From contig JALFFZ010000151.1 in NCBI GenBank assembly GCA_022777585.1, forward strand, positions 1 to 34,250: 34,250 bases of DNA. The letters run 5' to 3'. The translations under genes and the position numbers were made by a program. Each line of letters begins with the position of its first letter. Position 1 is the stretch's first letter. Below, piece after piece: positions 1 to 7,956 of the stretch. The notes under the pieces were generated by a model that was not told the origin of the DNA, did not search any database, and saw only the letters and a program-made list of their open reading frames with translations. This DNA is from Bacteroidales bacterium. GTDB lineage: Bacteria; Bacteroidota; Bacteroidia; Bacteroidales; UBA932.

Positions 1-1167
1 GAGAGGCATGAGAAGCATTGTGACGAAGGCCGGGATTGACTCTGAATAGTCGCCCCAGTCAATATCCTTCACAGGACTCATCATCATCACACCGACAATG
101 AAGAGGACCGGTCCGGTTGCTGCGCCCGGGATGGCAAGGAAGATTGGAGAGAAGAAGAGGGCGACAGCGAAGCAGAGGGCGATTACGAATGAGGTAAGTC
201 CCGTGCGTCCGCCTTCCGATACTCCTGAAGCGCTCTCGATATATGTGGTGGTCGTGCTGGTTCCGAACATCGCGCCTGCCACAGTGGCCACAGAATCGGC
301 CATCAGCACTCTGTTGATACCGTCGACATTGCCTTTCTCATCCACCATGCCTGACTTCACGGATACGCCGACCACCGTTCCGATGGTGTCGAACATATCA
401 ATGAAAAGGAATGTGAATACTACGACGAGCATATCCCAGCTGAGGATTCTGCCCCACTCGAACTGGCAGAAAATCTCAGATATTGAAGGAGGTGTGGAAA
501 CAATGCCGCCATAATGGGTCACTCCCATAGGGATGCCGATCAATGTGGTGATTATGATGCCGAGAAGCATTCCTCCCCTGATCCTGGTAATGACGAGGAC
601 AGAGGTTATGACAAGGCCCGCGAGAGCCAGAATCACAGCCTTGTCACCGAGATTTCCGAGGGTCACGGAGGTAGCCTCGCTGCTGACGATGATACCTGCG
701 GACTTGAGGCCGATGAAGGCGATGTAGAGTCCGATTCCGGCTCCGATCGCGCGCTTTAGGTTCATCGGTATCGCATCCACGATGAGCTTGCGGACATTGG
801 TGACAGTGAGGAGGATGAAGAGAATTCCCTCAAGGAATATGGCGGTGAGGGCCATTTTCCAGGAGAATCCCATTCCGAGACATACAGTATATACGAAGAA
901 TGCGTTGAGACCCATTCCCGGAGCAAGTCCGAAAGGTTTCCTGGCATAGAGAGCCATTACCAGTGTGCCGACGATGGCTGCAAGGGCAGTGGCTGTGAAT
1001 ACTGCCGCCGTAGGCATTCCCTGGGATGCCAGGGCGCTGAAAATTCCAGGGTTGACGGCCAGGATGTAGGCCATCGTGAGGAAGGTGGTCAGTCCGGCCA
1101 GAATCTCTGTGCGGACGCTGTGCTTCGTGGCGTCAAAGCCGAAAGCTTTTGCAAGAAAAGGAGCCAT
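1..1167 (-). CDS. NCS2/AzgA-family purine permease (3' end beyond window)
   Basis: Reading the minus strand from the ATG at 1167 gives 389 codons with no stop before the window edge, so the C-terminus is missing. The protein is very hydrophobic with many membrane segments. It starts MAPFLAKAFGFDATKHSVRT, the usual opening of AzgA-type permeases. It carries the signatures FIDMFDTIGTVVG and TTTYIESASG, which are diagnostic of this branch of the nucleobase:cation symporter-2 superfamily. Characterised members (PbuG, GhxP, AdeQ) import adenine, guanine or hypoxanthine by proton symport across the inner membrane. The gene is last visible in a co-directional series, 29 bases after a Tsx-like outer-membrane channel and downstream of adenine phosphoribosyltransferase, which supports purine import. 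The exact base transported cannot be read from the sequence. Confidence 0.92.
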   Translation of the reverse strand, partial: MAPFLAKAFGFDATKHSVRTEILAGLTTFLTMAYILAVNPGIFSALASQGMPTAAVFTATALAAIVGTLVMALYARKPFGLAPGMGLNAFFVYTVCLGMGFSWKMALTAIFLEGILFILLTVTNVRKLIVDAIPMNLKRAIGAGIGLYIAFIGLKSAGIIVSSEATSVTLGNLGDKAVILALAGLVITSVLVITRIRGGMLLGIIITTLIGIPMGVTHYGGIVSTPPSISEIFCQFEWGRILSWDMLVVVFTFLFIDMFDTIGTVVGVSVKSGMVDEKGNVDGINRVLMADSVATVAGAMFGTSTTTTYIESASGVSEGGRTGLTSFVIALCFAVALFFSPIFLAIPGAATGPVLFIVGVMMMSPVKDIDWGDYSESIPAFVTMLLMPL

Positions 1168-1196
1168 AGTGCCGTAAATTAAAGTCTTTCAATTAA

Positions 1197-1976
1197 TCAG
1201 AACACCCACTTCGCTCCAAGGCAAGGACGGCACCAGAATCCCTTGCCGGTACCGAAATCGTATGAAAGCTCGATTTCTCCTCCGACATTGAGATTGTCGA
1301 CTCCGAAATGCCTGCCTACATTGTACCAGAGCTGCGGCTCGGTAAGGAATACGATATCGGAAGTCTCTGCCTTGGTCCAGTCACGCTCTCCTTTCACGCT
1401 TGGACATACAGTATGCCGCTCCCACCAGAAATCGGCGAAACCGCTGAACCTGAGGCCCTTCAGGCCGAAGAGATCCTGCATTCCCCAGACTGCGGTGAAC
1501 TGGAGAGGCACCTTGGAATGAGGGCGGCTTCCATCAACCGGCTTGTCATAATGGATGTATTTGTACAATACCTTGACGTTCAATGTATTCCTGAAATCCT
1601 TGCCGTGGAAGAACCAGTCGAGGCCGAAAAGGCCGGCGTGATTGATTCCATATCCCTTGTAAACTCCTCCGTTGTATTCAACATGGAGGCTGAGAGGAGA
1701 AAGTTTGGTGTTCTGCCAGAAATTGAGGCAGCGGGCAATCTCGAAGTAAGTTCCCCTCGGGGATACTTTCTCATTGTTCACCTTCTCACCGTAGTCATAG
1801 TCCACGAAGAAGAATGTGTTGCCCCATTTGTCGCCGTAGAAGCCCTCGAGGGTAGTGGTAACGTGCTTGCGGTCTTTGCCGAAATCATAGAAAACCTGAA
1901 GGTTCGTCTGCGCCTTGGCCGAAAAAGCGAAGGCAATGGATGCGGCGAGCGCAGCCAGAATTGTTTTTTTTGACAT
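1197..1976 (-). CDS. DUF5020/Tsx-like outer-membrane channel protein
   Basis: This is a 259-residue protein. The open frame extends further upstream, but I chose the ATG at 1976 because it begins directly with a signal peptide: MSKKTILAALAAS, then a hydrophobic stretch ending in AKAQ. The mature part has alternating aromatic and polar beta-strand character, begins with YDFGKDRKHVTTTLEGF, contains WGNTFFFVDYDYG, and ends in phenylalanine (AKWVF), as outer-membrane barrels usually do. These features resemble DUF5020 and, more distantly, the Tsx nucleoside-channel family. It lies between apt and a purine permease, 51 bases after apt. From that context I infer an outer-membrane channel for nucleosides or nucleobases. 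Family assignment is fairly firm; the substrate is inference. Confidence 0.8.
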   Translation of the reverse strand: MSKKTILAALAASIAFAFSAKAQTNLQVFYDFGKDRKHVTTTLEGFYGDKWGNTFFFVDYDYGEKVNNEKVSPRGTYFEIARCLNFWQNTKLSPLSLHVEYNGGVYKGYGINHAGLFGLDWFFHGKDFRNTLNVKVLYKYIHYDKPVDGSRPHSKVPLQFTAVWGMQDLFGLKGLRFSGFADFWWERHTVCPSVKGERDWTKAETSDIVFLTEPQLWYNVGRHFGVDNLNVGGEIELSYDFGTGKGFWCRPCLGAKWVF

Positions 1977-2027
1977 AATGTATAAGGTTTTAAGGTGTTT
2001 TCCCCTCGCGGGTATAGCCTCCGGCAT

Positions 2028-2552
2028 TTACAGCTGAAGGAGGCTGGTAACATCAACGTCTTCAGGCAGAGCCTTTCTTCCGTCAAGTCCGTTAAGTTCA
2101 ATGATAAAATTGGCATAGACAGTTGCGGGGCTGAAACGTCCGATCAGTTTCAGCGCTGCCGCAGCCGACCCGCCTGTCGCCAGCAGGTCATCGTGAAGGA
2201 GGACGACATCCTCGCTTGAAAGCGCATCCTGATGTATCGTCAGAGTGTCGGGACCATACTCCTTCATATAGGTCTCCGAATAGGTTTCAGCAGGAAGTTT
2301 CCCGGGTTTGCGTACAGGGATGAAACCCGCTCCGAGCCTGTAGGCCAGGGCGGACCCCAGCATATAGCCCCTTGCCTCAAGGGATACGACCTTGGTAATC
2401 CCCTTGTCCCTGTACAATTCATAGATGGTGTCCACGGTGAAACGGAAGGCTTCCGGGTCCTTGAACAAAGTGGTAAGGTCCCAGAACAGGATTCCTTTCT
2501 TCGGAAAGTCCGGAACTGTTCTGAGACCCTTTTTCAGCAATTCGAAATCCAT
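2028..2552 (-). CDS. apt: Adenine phosphoribosyltransferase
   Basis: This 174-residue protein is the usual size for Apt, which converts adenine and PRPP to AMP and pyrophosphate in the cytoplasm. The N-terminus (TVPDFPKKGILFWDLTTL, with W where F is often seen) is the Apt hallmark. VSLEARGYMLGSALA and RKPGKLP form the substrate region, and VVLLHDDLLATGGSA (about residues 116-130) is the PRPP-binding loop of type I phosphoribosyltransferases. The start ATG lies 3 bases after the stop of the upstream porin gene, implying translational coupling. The flanking transport genes suggest that AMP formation traps imported adenine inside the cell. Confidence 0.96.
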   Translation of the reverse strand: MDFELLKKGLRTVPDFPKKGILFWDLTTLFKDPEAFRFTVDTIYELYRDKGITKVVSLEARGYMLGSALAYRLGAGFIPVRKPGKLPAETYSETYMKEYGPDTLTIHQDALSSEDVVLLHDDLLATGGSAAAALKLIGRFSPATVYANFIIELNGLDGRKALPEDVDVTSLLQL

Positions 2553-2555
2553 CGG

Positions 2556-3905
2556 CTAGAATGTGAATTTGACAAGCATCTGGATTCTGTGGTTCTCCAC
2601 GGTATGAAGTCCTTCTGTGGACAGGCCGTGGGCGGTGTATGTCTTGCCGTCGCCATACTGGGCGGCAGTGTAGTTGTACTCAAGGCCGAGGGTGAACTTG
2701 CCTGCATTGTAGCATACGGCAGGGATTACCCTCCACATCTGGTTCATGTACTTCGGAGCATTGGCGCTGAAGTAGAAGTCGGAAGGATTGGCAAGCTCGT
2801 CGACAGTACCGAGATTCTTGATGTAGCCTCCCATGAGGGTAGCCTGCCACTTCTTACCGTAACTCATTGAAGCCCAGGTAGAAGAAGTCTTGAATGGAGT
2901 ATATTCGTAATGTCCGTCGTCACATTTCTCGGAAATACCGTAACCACTCATGAGGTTCATGTGCTCTCCGCCATGGCTGAAGATGGTCTTGGCCTTGACC
3001 TCGAACATCTTGCTCTTGTACTGGAGATAGACGTATGGGGACATTGTGGTAATCCTGTCGGAAACCTTGATCTGCATATCTTCACCCTCATACTGGATTG
3101 TACCGTAGCGTCTTGGCTTGATGCTCAGGAGGTTGGTTCCGATACGGGCGAGGAAGCCATTGTTGCTCTTCAATGTGAGGCCGAGGTAGAACTCAGGCAC
3201 GCAGGAATACTTGATGTAGTCTGATGTGGCCTTGTCCGGTCCCTGTGACTGGTACTGCATCTGCCAGAGAGCGGCAGCCGAGAGCATCACGTTCTTGCCG
3301 AAGGATGCGTCGGCGAGGACCTGAGGGGTACGGCTGAAGGCATTGAAAGGAGCACCTGTCTCAAGGCTGAAGACGTGGGGCTGGTCGGCAGCCATCGGAT
3401 GCCAGGCCTGTCCAATCTTCATTGCCACGGCAATCGGAGTGCCGTTCTTCATCCTCATGTCATCCCAGCCGAGGGTAACGTAGGCCTGGCGGAGACGGAG
3501 CTGGGCGGTACCGTTGATCTTCGTGGAAGATGCGGCAGTGAGTCCCGAATAGAAGTCGGTCTCGATCTTGGCTCCGAACTTTGTGCGGCCGAACTGGTAT
3601 CCGGTCACGTCAAGTCCGAACCTGGAGGTCAATGACAGGAAACGGAATGAAGAAATGGCATTGAGGTCTTCTCCTGCAGCATTGAAATTATTGTCCTTTG
3701 GAGCATAGTAGAAGAGGTCGCCGGTTCCTGCGCTGCTCTCCCTCGTGTCGTATGCGAAGTAATTTCTGATGAATCCGTAGAATTTGATATTGGAAGGTTT
3801 CTCGATTTTCTGTCTTGCTTCCTTTGCCGCAGGCTCTGCCGACATCCTGACGGCAGGCATTGCCATCATTGCGGCAAGCGACATCATTATTGCGATTTTT
3901 TTCAT
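2556..3905 (-). CDS. DcaP-like outer-membrane porin
   Basis: The protein has 449 residues with an N-terminal signal peptide (MKKIAIMMSLAAMMAMPAVR, then MSAEPAA) followed by a short charged helical segment. The rest is rich in alternating beta strands and ends in VKFTF, the terminal aromatic signature of outer-membrane barrels. FYGFIRNYFAYDTRES near residue 42 and the strand AQLRLRQAYVTLGWDDM resemble the DcaP-type trimeric porins annotated in Bacteroidales. DcaP of Acinetobacter transports dicarboxylates. The gene follows an SLC13 anion permease by 11 bases, so I infer a porin feeding that permease. It could also be a more general porin; the substrate is not visible. Confidence 0.78.
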   Translation of the reverse strand: MKKIAIMMSLAAMMAMPAVRMSAEPAAKEARQKIEKPSNIKFYGFIRNYFAYDTRESSAGTGDLFYYAPKDNNFNAAGEDLNAISSFRFLSLTSRFGLDVTGYQFGRTKFGAKIETDFYSGLTAASSTKINGTAQLRLRQAYVTLGWDDMRMKNGTPIAVAMKIGQAWHPMAADQPHVFSLETGAPFNAFSRTPQVLADASFGKNVMLSAAALWQMQYQSQGPDKATSDYIKYSCVPEFYLGLTLKSNNGFLARIGTNLLSIKPRRYGTIQYEGEDMQIKVSDRITTMSPYVYLQYKSKMFEVKAKTIFSHGGEHMNLMSGYGISEKCDDGHYEYTPFKTSSTWASMSYGKKWQATLMGGYIKNLGTVDELANPSDFYFSANAPKYMNQMWRVIPAVCYNAGKFTLGLEYNYTAAQYGDGKTYTAHGLSTEGLHTVENHRIQMLVKFTF

Positions 3906-3916
3906 TGTCTTAAGTG

Positions 3917-5383
3917 TTAAATTCCTATGAATATGAGGATTGCATAGCTCAGCACGAAACCGATCACGCCGATGATGAGACCCACCTTGGTCATATCCTT
4001 GACCTGAATCAGGCCGGTGGAGTGGGCAATGGCGTTAGGCGGCGTACTGATAGGGAACAGCATGGCGAACGATGTGGAGAGGGCTACGCCGATGATGAGG
4101 GCGCGGGCTCCGCCGACAGGGTCGAGGAGTTCTCCCATTCCCACTCCCACTGCGCAGAGAATCGGCACGAGAAGGTTGGCCGCTGCGGAGTTCGCGATGA
4201 AGTTCGAAAGCAGGTATGCGATGAATCCGGAGAGGAGAAGCACCACGAGAGGTGAGAACGATGCGAACGGAATGGACTCCACGAGATTCTCGGCGAGACC
4301 GGTCTTGTTCAATGCGATACCGAGTGCGAATCCTCCGGCAACCATCCAGAGCACGCTCCAGTCGATTTCACGGAGATCCTCCTTGGTGATGACGCCGGTG
4401 GCGCAGAATACGCCGACAGGAATCATCGCGACCACATTGGCATTGATGCCGGTCACCTTGTCAAGCACCCAGAGAAGGATGGTGACGGCGAAAGTGACCC
4501 ATACGACATATGTCTTGGTATCAGGCTTCTTCGTGTTCTCTATCTTGAGCTCGATCTTATCCGTGGTGAAGGGGAAAATCTTCATCAGAACCACCCAGGC
4601 GATGAGGAGGATGACAATGACGAAAGGAACCATCACCATCATCCACTCGCCGAAGCCGACGCCCTGATGCATCGTCTCATTGAGATAACCGAGGGCAATG
4701 GCGTTAGGAGGGGTTCCGATAGGGGTTCCGATACCTCCGACATTGGCGGCAATCGGGATGGCGAGAGCAAGTCCTGCCATGCCTTTCTCTTCCTTCGGCA
4801 ATGTCCTGAGGACAGGGGCCAGGAAGGTGAGCATCATTGCGGCGGTGGCCGTATTGCTCATGAACATGGAGAAGAGCGCAATCACGCAGAGGAATCCGAG
4901 AAGGACGAACTTAGGCTTGGTTCCGAAAGGCTTCAGGAGCACCTTGGCCAGCTGCACATCCAGTCCGACCTTGGTGGCTGCTATCGCAAGGATGAAGCCT
5001 CCCAGGAAAAGCATGATGGTAGGATCGGCAAATGCCGCGAGCAGAGCCTTGTAGCTCACCAGTGTTCCGAGGTTGGCGGTATCCCCCGCCGTTCTCATGA
5101 AGAGAGGGCTGCTGTCGGATATGGTGAACAGAAGGAGCACGATGATTGTAACGGAAGTGGCCCAGGTAGGCAAAACCTCGAACATCCACATCAATGCGGC
5201 GAGGGCAAAGATAGCCACTGTTCTCTGTTCAATGATGGAAAGGATTGGTGTGCCGTTCTCGGCGACTCCGAAGAAGGAACGTGGCACAAACCAGAAGAAA
5301 AGGAAGACTGCAATAGCGAAAAGCAGCATTACCAGCTTCTTGACCGGAAGGCCGAGCGCAGGTTTTACGGTTTCAGTTGCCAT
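3917..5383 (-). CDS. SLC13 (DASS)-family sodium:anion symporter
   Basis: This is a 488-residue polytopic membrane protein with about a dozen hydrophobic segments. Two inverted halves each carry the family motifs. The first half has MSNTATAAMM followed by GGIGTPIGTPPNAIA. The second half has SNFIANSAAANLLVPI followed by MLFPISTPPNAIA. SNT and TPPN motifs form the sodium and carboxylate sites in VcINDY and relatives, which import di- or tricarboxylates. The second SNT reads SNF here. The gene is first in its unit, with a promoter at 5438-5468 and a leader of roughly 45 bases, and is followed closely by a DcaP-like porin. A sulfate or other anion substrate is possible. Confidence 0.92.
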   Translation of the reverse strand: MATETVKPALGLPVKKLVMLLFAIAVFLFFWFVPRSFFGVAENGTPILSIIEQRTVAIFALAALMWMFEVLPTWATSVTIIVLLLFTISDSSPLFMRTAGDTANLGTLVSYKALLAAFADPTIMLFLGGFILAIAATKVGLDVQLAKVLLKPFGTKPKFVLLGFLCVIALFSMFMSNTATAAMMLTFLAPVLRTLPKEEKGMAGLALAIPIAANVGGIGTPIGTPPNAIALGYLNETMHQGVGFGEWMMVMVPFVIVILLIAWVVLMKIFPFTTDKIELKIENTKKPDTKTYVVWVTFAVTILLWVLDKVTGINANVVAMIPVGVFCATGVITKEDLREIDWSVLWMVAGGFALGIALNKTGLAENLVESIPFASFSPLVVLLLSGFIAYLLSNFIANSAAANLLVPILCAVGVGMGELLDPVGGARALIIGVALSTSFAMLFPISTPPNAIAHSTGLIQVKDMTKVGLIIGVIGFVLSYAILIFIGI

Positions 5384-5437
5384 TACGAATAATGTAATAT
5401 TATTGATTAATTTTTATTGTTACGTTTCAACAAAGTG

Positions 5438-5468
5438 CAAATGTAAACAATTAATGCTACAATCCAAA
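5438..5468 (-). promoter_or_regulatory. Bacteroidota-type promoter for the SLC13-porin-apt unit
   Basis: On the minus strand TACATTTG (5445-5438) matches the TAnnTTTG -7 consensus. A TTTG (5468-5465) sits 19 bases further upstream, the spacing expected for the -33 element. Transcription would start near 5431, about 45 bases before the ATG. This is the best two-part promoter in the window. Confidence 0.75.
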
Positions 5469-5476
5469 CCTATGAA

Positions 5477-5518
5477 CGAAAAAGAAAGCGGGCGGAAAGA
5501 TGAAACCTCCCGTCCGCC
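5477..5518 (-). terminator. Intrinsic terminator after gdhA
   Basis: On the minus strand GCGGACGG (5517-5510) pairs with CCGCCCGC (5495-5488), giving eight positions with one A-C mismatch and a 14-base loop. A T-rich run (TTTCTTTTT) follows. It lies 27 bases past the gdhA stop and just upstream of the next promoter. Confidence 0.75.
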
Positions 5519-5544
5519 GGTATTGAACTGTGGTGTCAACGGTA

Positions 5545-6888
5545 TCAGATCACGCCCTGTGCGAGCATGGCCTCGGCCACCTTCATGAAGCCGGCGATGT
5601 TGGCGCCCTTCACGTAGTTGATGTAGCCGTCAGGCTGGGTTCCGTACTTCACGCAGGCAGCGTGGATGGAATCCATGATGCCATGGAGTTTCTCGTCCAC
5701 CTCTTTCGCTGTCCAGCTGATATGCATTGCGTTCTGAGTCATCTCGAGACCTGATGTGGCAACTCCGCCGGCGTTAACGGCCTTTCCAGGGGCGAACATT
5801 ATGCCAGCCTTCTGGAATGCCTCGATAGCGCCTGGCTGGCAACCCATGTTGGACACCTCAAGACAGCACCATGTACCGTTGGCGATGAGCTCCTGAGCGT
5901 CCTCGGCAGCCATCTCGTTCTGGAATGCGCAGGTCATTGCAATGTCGCACTTGACTGTCCAGGCCTTCTTTCCAGGAATGAACTGGGCGTCAGGGAACTT
6001 CTCGGCGAACGGAGCAACGACGTCATTGTTGGAAGCCCTGAGTTCGAGCATGTAGTCGAGTTTCTCCCTGGTCATTCCGTTAGGGTTATAGATGCATCCG
6101 TCAGGACCGGAGATTGCAACCACCTTTGCACCGAGCTCGGTAGCCTTTACGCAGACACCCCAGGAAACATTGCCGAAACCGGAAACTGCGATTGTCTTGC
6201 CCTTGACATCAAGATTTGCATCGTGATGATGGAGCATGTGCTCAAGGAAGTAAACAGCACCGAAGCCGGTAGCCTCAGGACGGATGAGAGAACCGCCGAA
6301 AGGAAGTCCCTTTCCGGTGAGTACGCCGTTGTGCTCGCGGGTGAGCTTCTTGTACATTCCCTCGAGATAGCCGATTTCACGGCCGCCTACGCCGATGTCA
6401 CCTGCAGGAACGTCCATATCCGGACCGATGTTTCTCCAGAGCTCAAGCATGAAGGCCTGGCAGAAACGCATGATTTCCGCGTCGGACTTGCCCTTTGGGT
6501 TGAAGTCGGAGCCACCCTTTCCGCCACCCATAGGCAGGGTTGTGAGGGCATTCTTGAATATCTGCTCAAATCCGAGGAATTTGAGGATGGACGGATTCAC
6601 CGAAGGGTGGAAGCGGAGACCGCCCTTGTATGGACCGATGGCGTTGTTGAACTGGACCCTGTAGCCGGTATTGGTCTGAATCTCACCGTTGTCGTCAACC
6701 CATGTGACGCGGAATGTGAGAATTCTGTCCGGCTCCACGAGCCTCTCAATAATCTTGGCGTCTTCAAACTCCGGATGCTGGTTATACACATCCTCAATAG
6801 ACTCAAGCACTTCACGTACGGCCTGGAGATATTCCTTCTCCGCAGCGTACTTGGCCTGAAGTTTGGCCATGATTTCTTCTGTTCTCAT
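5545..6888 (-). CDS. gdhA: NADP-dependent glutamate dehydrogenase
   Basis: The 447-residue length is typical of the small hexameric glutamate dehydrogenases. These interconvert 2-oxoglutarate plus ammonium and glutamate in the cytoplasm. GPYKGGLRFHPSVN (about 85-98) and PMGGGKGGSDFNPKG, with the catalytic lysine near residue 124, are unmistakable. AGDIGVGGREIGY follows. The Rossmann segment VSGFGNVSWG, with a serine-type strand end (AISGPDG), fits NADP rather than NAD preference. The start could be M1 or the ATG six codons later. The gene lies 35 bases after korB with no TAnnTTTG between them and is followed by a terminator. It is therefore probably the last gene of a korA-korB-gdhA operon, though a promoter inside korB cannot be excluded. 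Confidence 0.96.
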   Translation of the reverse strand: MRTEEIMAKLQAKYAAEKEYLQAVREVLESIEDVYNQHPEFEDAKIIERLVEPDRILTFRVTWVDDNGEIQTNTGYRVQFNNAIGPYKGGLRFHPSVNPSILKFLGFEQIFKNALTTLPMGGGKGGSDFNPKGKSDAEIMRFCQAFMLELWRNIGPDMDVPAGDIGVGGREIGYLEGMYKKLTREHNGVLTGKGLPFGGSLIRPEATGFGAVYFLEHMLHHHDANLDVKGKTIAVSGFGNVSWGVCVKATELGAKVVAISGPDGCIYNPNGMTREKLDYMLELRASNNDVVAPFAEKFPDAQFIPGKKAWTVKCDIAMTCAFQNEMAAEDAQELIANGTWCCLEVSNMGCQPGAIEAFQKAGIMFAPGKAVNAGGVATSGLEMTQNAMHISWTAKEVDEKLHGIMDSIHAACVKYGTQPDGYINYVKGANIAGFMKVAEAMLAQGVI

Positions 6889-6923
6889 TTCTTTTGATTA
6901 TCTGTTTTAATGTTGGTTGTGTT

Positions 6924-7952
6924 CTATTCCTCCTGCCTCACTTCCCAGGTAGAGCCGCTGCGGAGGAGTTCGTCCACCGAGTTCAACTTCGCCCTGGACT
7001 TGACTTCCTCTACCTGACGGCTCACTTCCGCATCGTAATTCGGAGCCGCCACATCCCTTATGACGCCGAGAGCCACAGGGAAATCAGGATATTTCATCTC
7101 GGCAATCATTGTCTGGAGTCCGAGATTGTCCACTGAAGGGTCGTGTGTGAGAATGTCGTCCTCAGTGTAGCCATCCTGCCCGATAGTCACCACCTTCAGC
7201 TTCATGTTCTCAAGCACTATTCCCTTGTCCCGGTTCCTGCCGAATATCATCTTCTCTCCTCTCTTGAGGAAAAGAAGCCTGTCAGCCTTGTTCTCCCTGT
7301 CGGAAATTTCGGCGTGCGAGCCGTTGTTGAAGATTACGCAGTTGACGAGGAATTCCATCACAGATGTGCCGGAATGTCTGGATGCCTCAAGCATAATCTC
7401 CTGATTGAGAGCAAGTTCCGTATCCATACTCCGGGCGAAGAAGGTTCCCTTGGCACCGAGCACAAGGCTTCCCGGGTTGAATGGAGCCTCAACAGTGCCG
7501 TAAGGTGATGTCTTGGTGATGGCTCCGAGCCTGGACGTCGGAGAATACTGTCCCTTAGTCATTCCGTAAATCTGGTTGTTGAACAGCATTATATTGATAT
7601 CGACATTCCTTCTTATGGCGTGGATGAAATGATTTCCGCCAATTGCGAGGGCGTCACCGTCACCGCTTGCCTGCCATACGCAGAGTTCAGGATTTGCAAC
7701 CTTGATTCCGGTGGCAATGGCCGTGGCCCGGCCGTGAATACTGTGGAAACCGTAAGTGTTCATATAGTAAGGGAGGCGTGAGGAGCATCCGATTCCGGAT
7801 ACCACAACAACCTTCTCCTTGCCTATTCCCTTCTCCTCACATACCGTAGGAAGCACTTTCTGGAGAGATGCGAGCACGGAATAGTCACCGCAGCCCGGGC
7901 ACCATCTAACTTCCTGATCACTCTTGAAATCCTTGAATGTATATTTTTCCAT
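6924..7952 (-). CDS. korB: 2-oxoacid:ferredoxin oxidoreductase, beta subunit
   Basis: This 342-residue protein starts at the ATG at 7952, giving MEKYTFKDFKSDQEVRWCPG, the conserved opening of KorB. Start codons further upstream would overlap korA. The WCPGCGDYS motif (cysteines near 18 and 21) and GIGCSSRLPYY supply conserved cysteines of this subunit. GDGDALAIGGNHFIH and NNQIYGMTKGQ form the thiamine diphosphate/Mg site. With KorA it would oxidatively decarboxylate a 2-oxoacid, typically 2-oxoglutarate, to the acyl-CoA with reduction of ferredoxin. Its start is 4 bases after the korA stop, so the two are translated together. Other 2-oxoacid substrates remain possible. Confidence 0.94.
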   Translation of the reverse strand: MEKYTFKDFKSDQEVRWCPGCGDYSVLASLQKVLPTVCEEKGIGKEKVVVVSGIGCSSRLPYYMNTYGFHSIHGRATAIATGIKVANPELCVWQASGDGDALAIGGNHFIHAIRRNVDINIMLFNNQIYGMTKGQYSPTSRLGAITKTSPYGTVEAPFNPGSLVLGAKGTFFARSMDTELALNQEIMLEASRHSGTSVMEFLVNCVIFNNGSHAEISDRENKADRLLFLKRGEKMIFGRNRDKGIVLENMKLKVVTIGQDGYTEDDILTHDPSVDNLGLQTMIAEMKYPDFPVALGVIRDVAAPNYDAEVSRQVEEVKSRAKLNSVDELLRSGSTWEVRQEE

Positions 7953-7956
7953 CACG

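Noticed and set aside
1308..1973. 221-codon open frame on the plus strand
   Set aside because: Antisense to the Tsx-like gene, whose signal peptide and terminal Phe make it the real frame.
1980..2027. Possible terminator between apt and the Tsx-like gene
   Set aside because: Only a three-base CCC/GGG stem around GCGA and no T tract; too weak.
4667..5392. 241-codon open frame on the plus strand
   Set aside because: Antisense to the SLC13 gene; His/Glu/Gly-rich shadow of hydrophobic codons.
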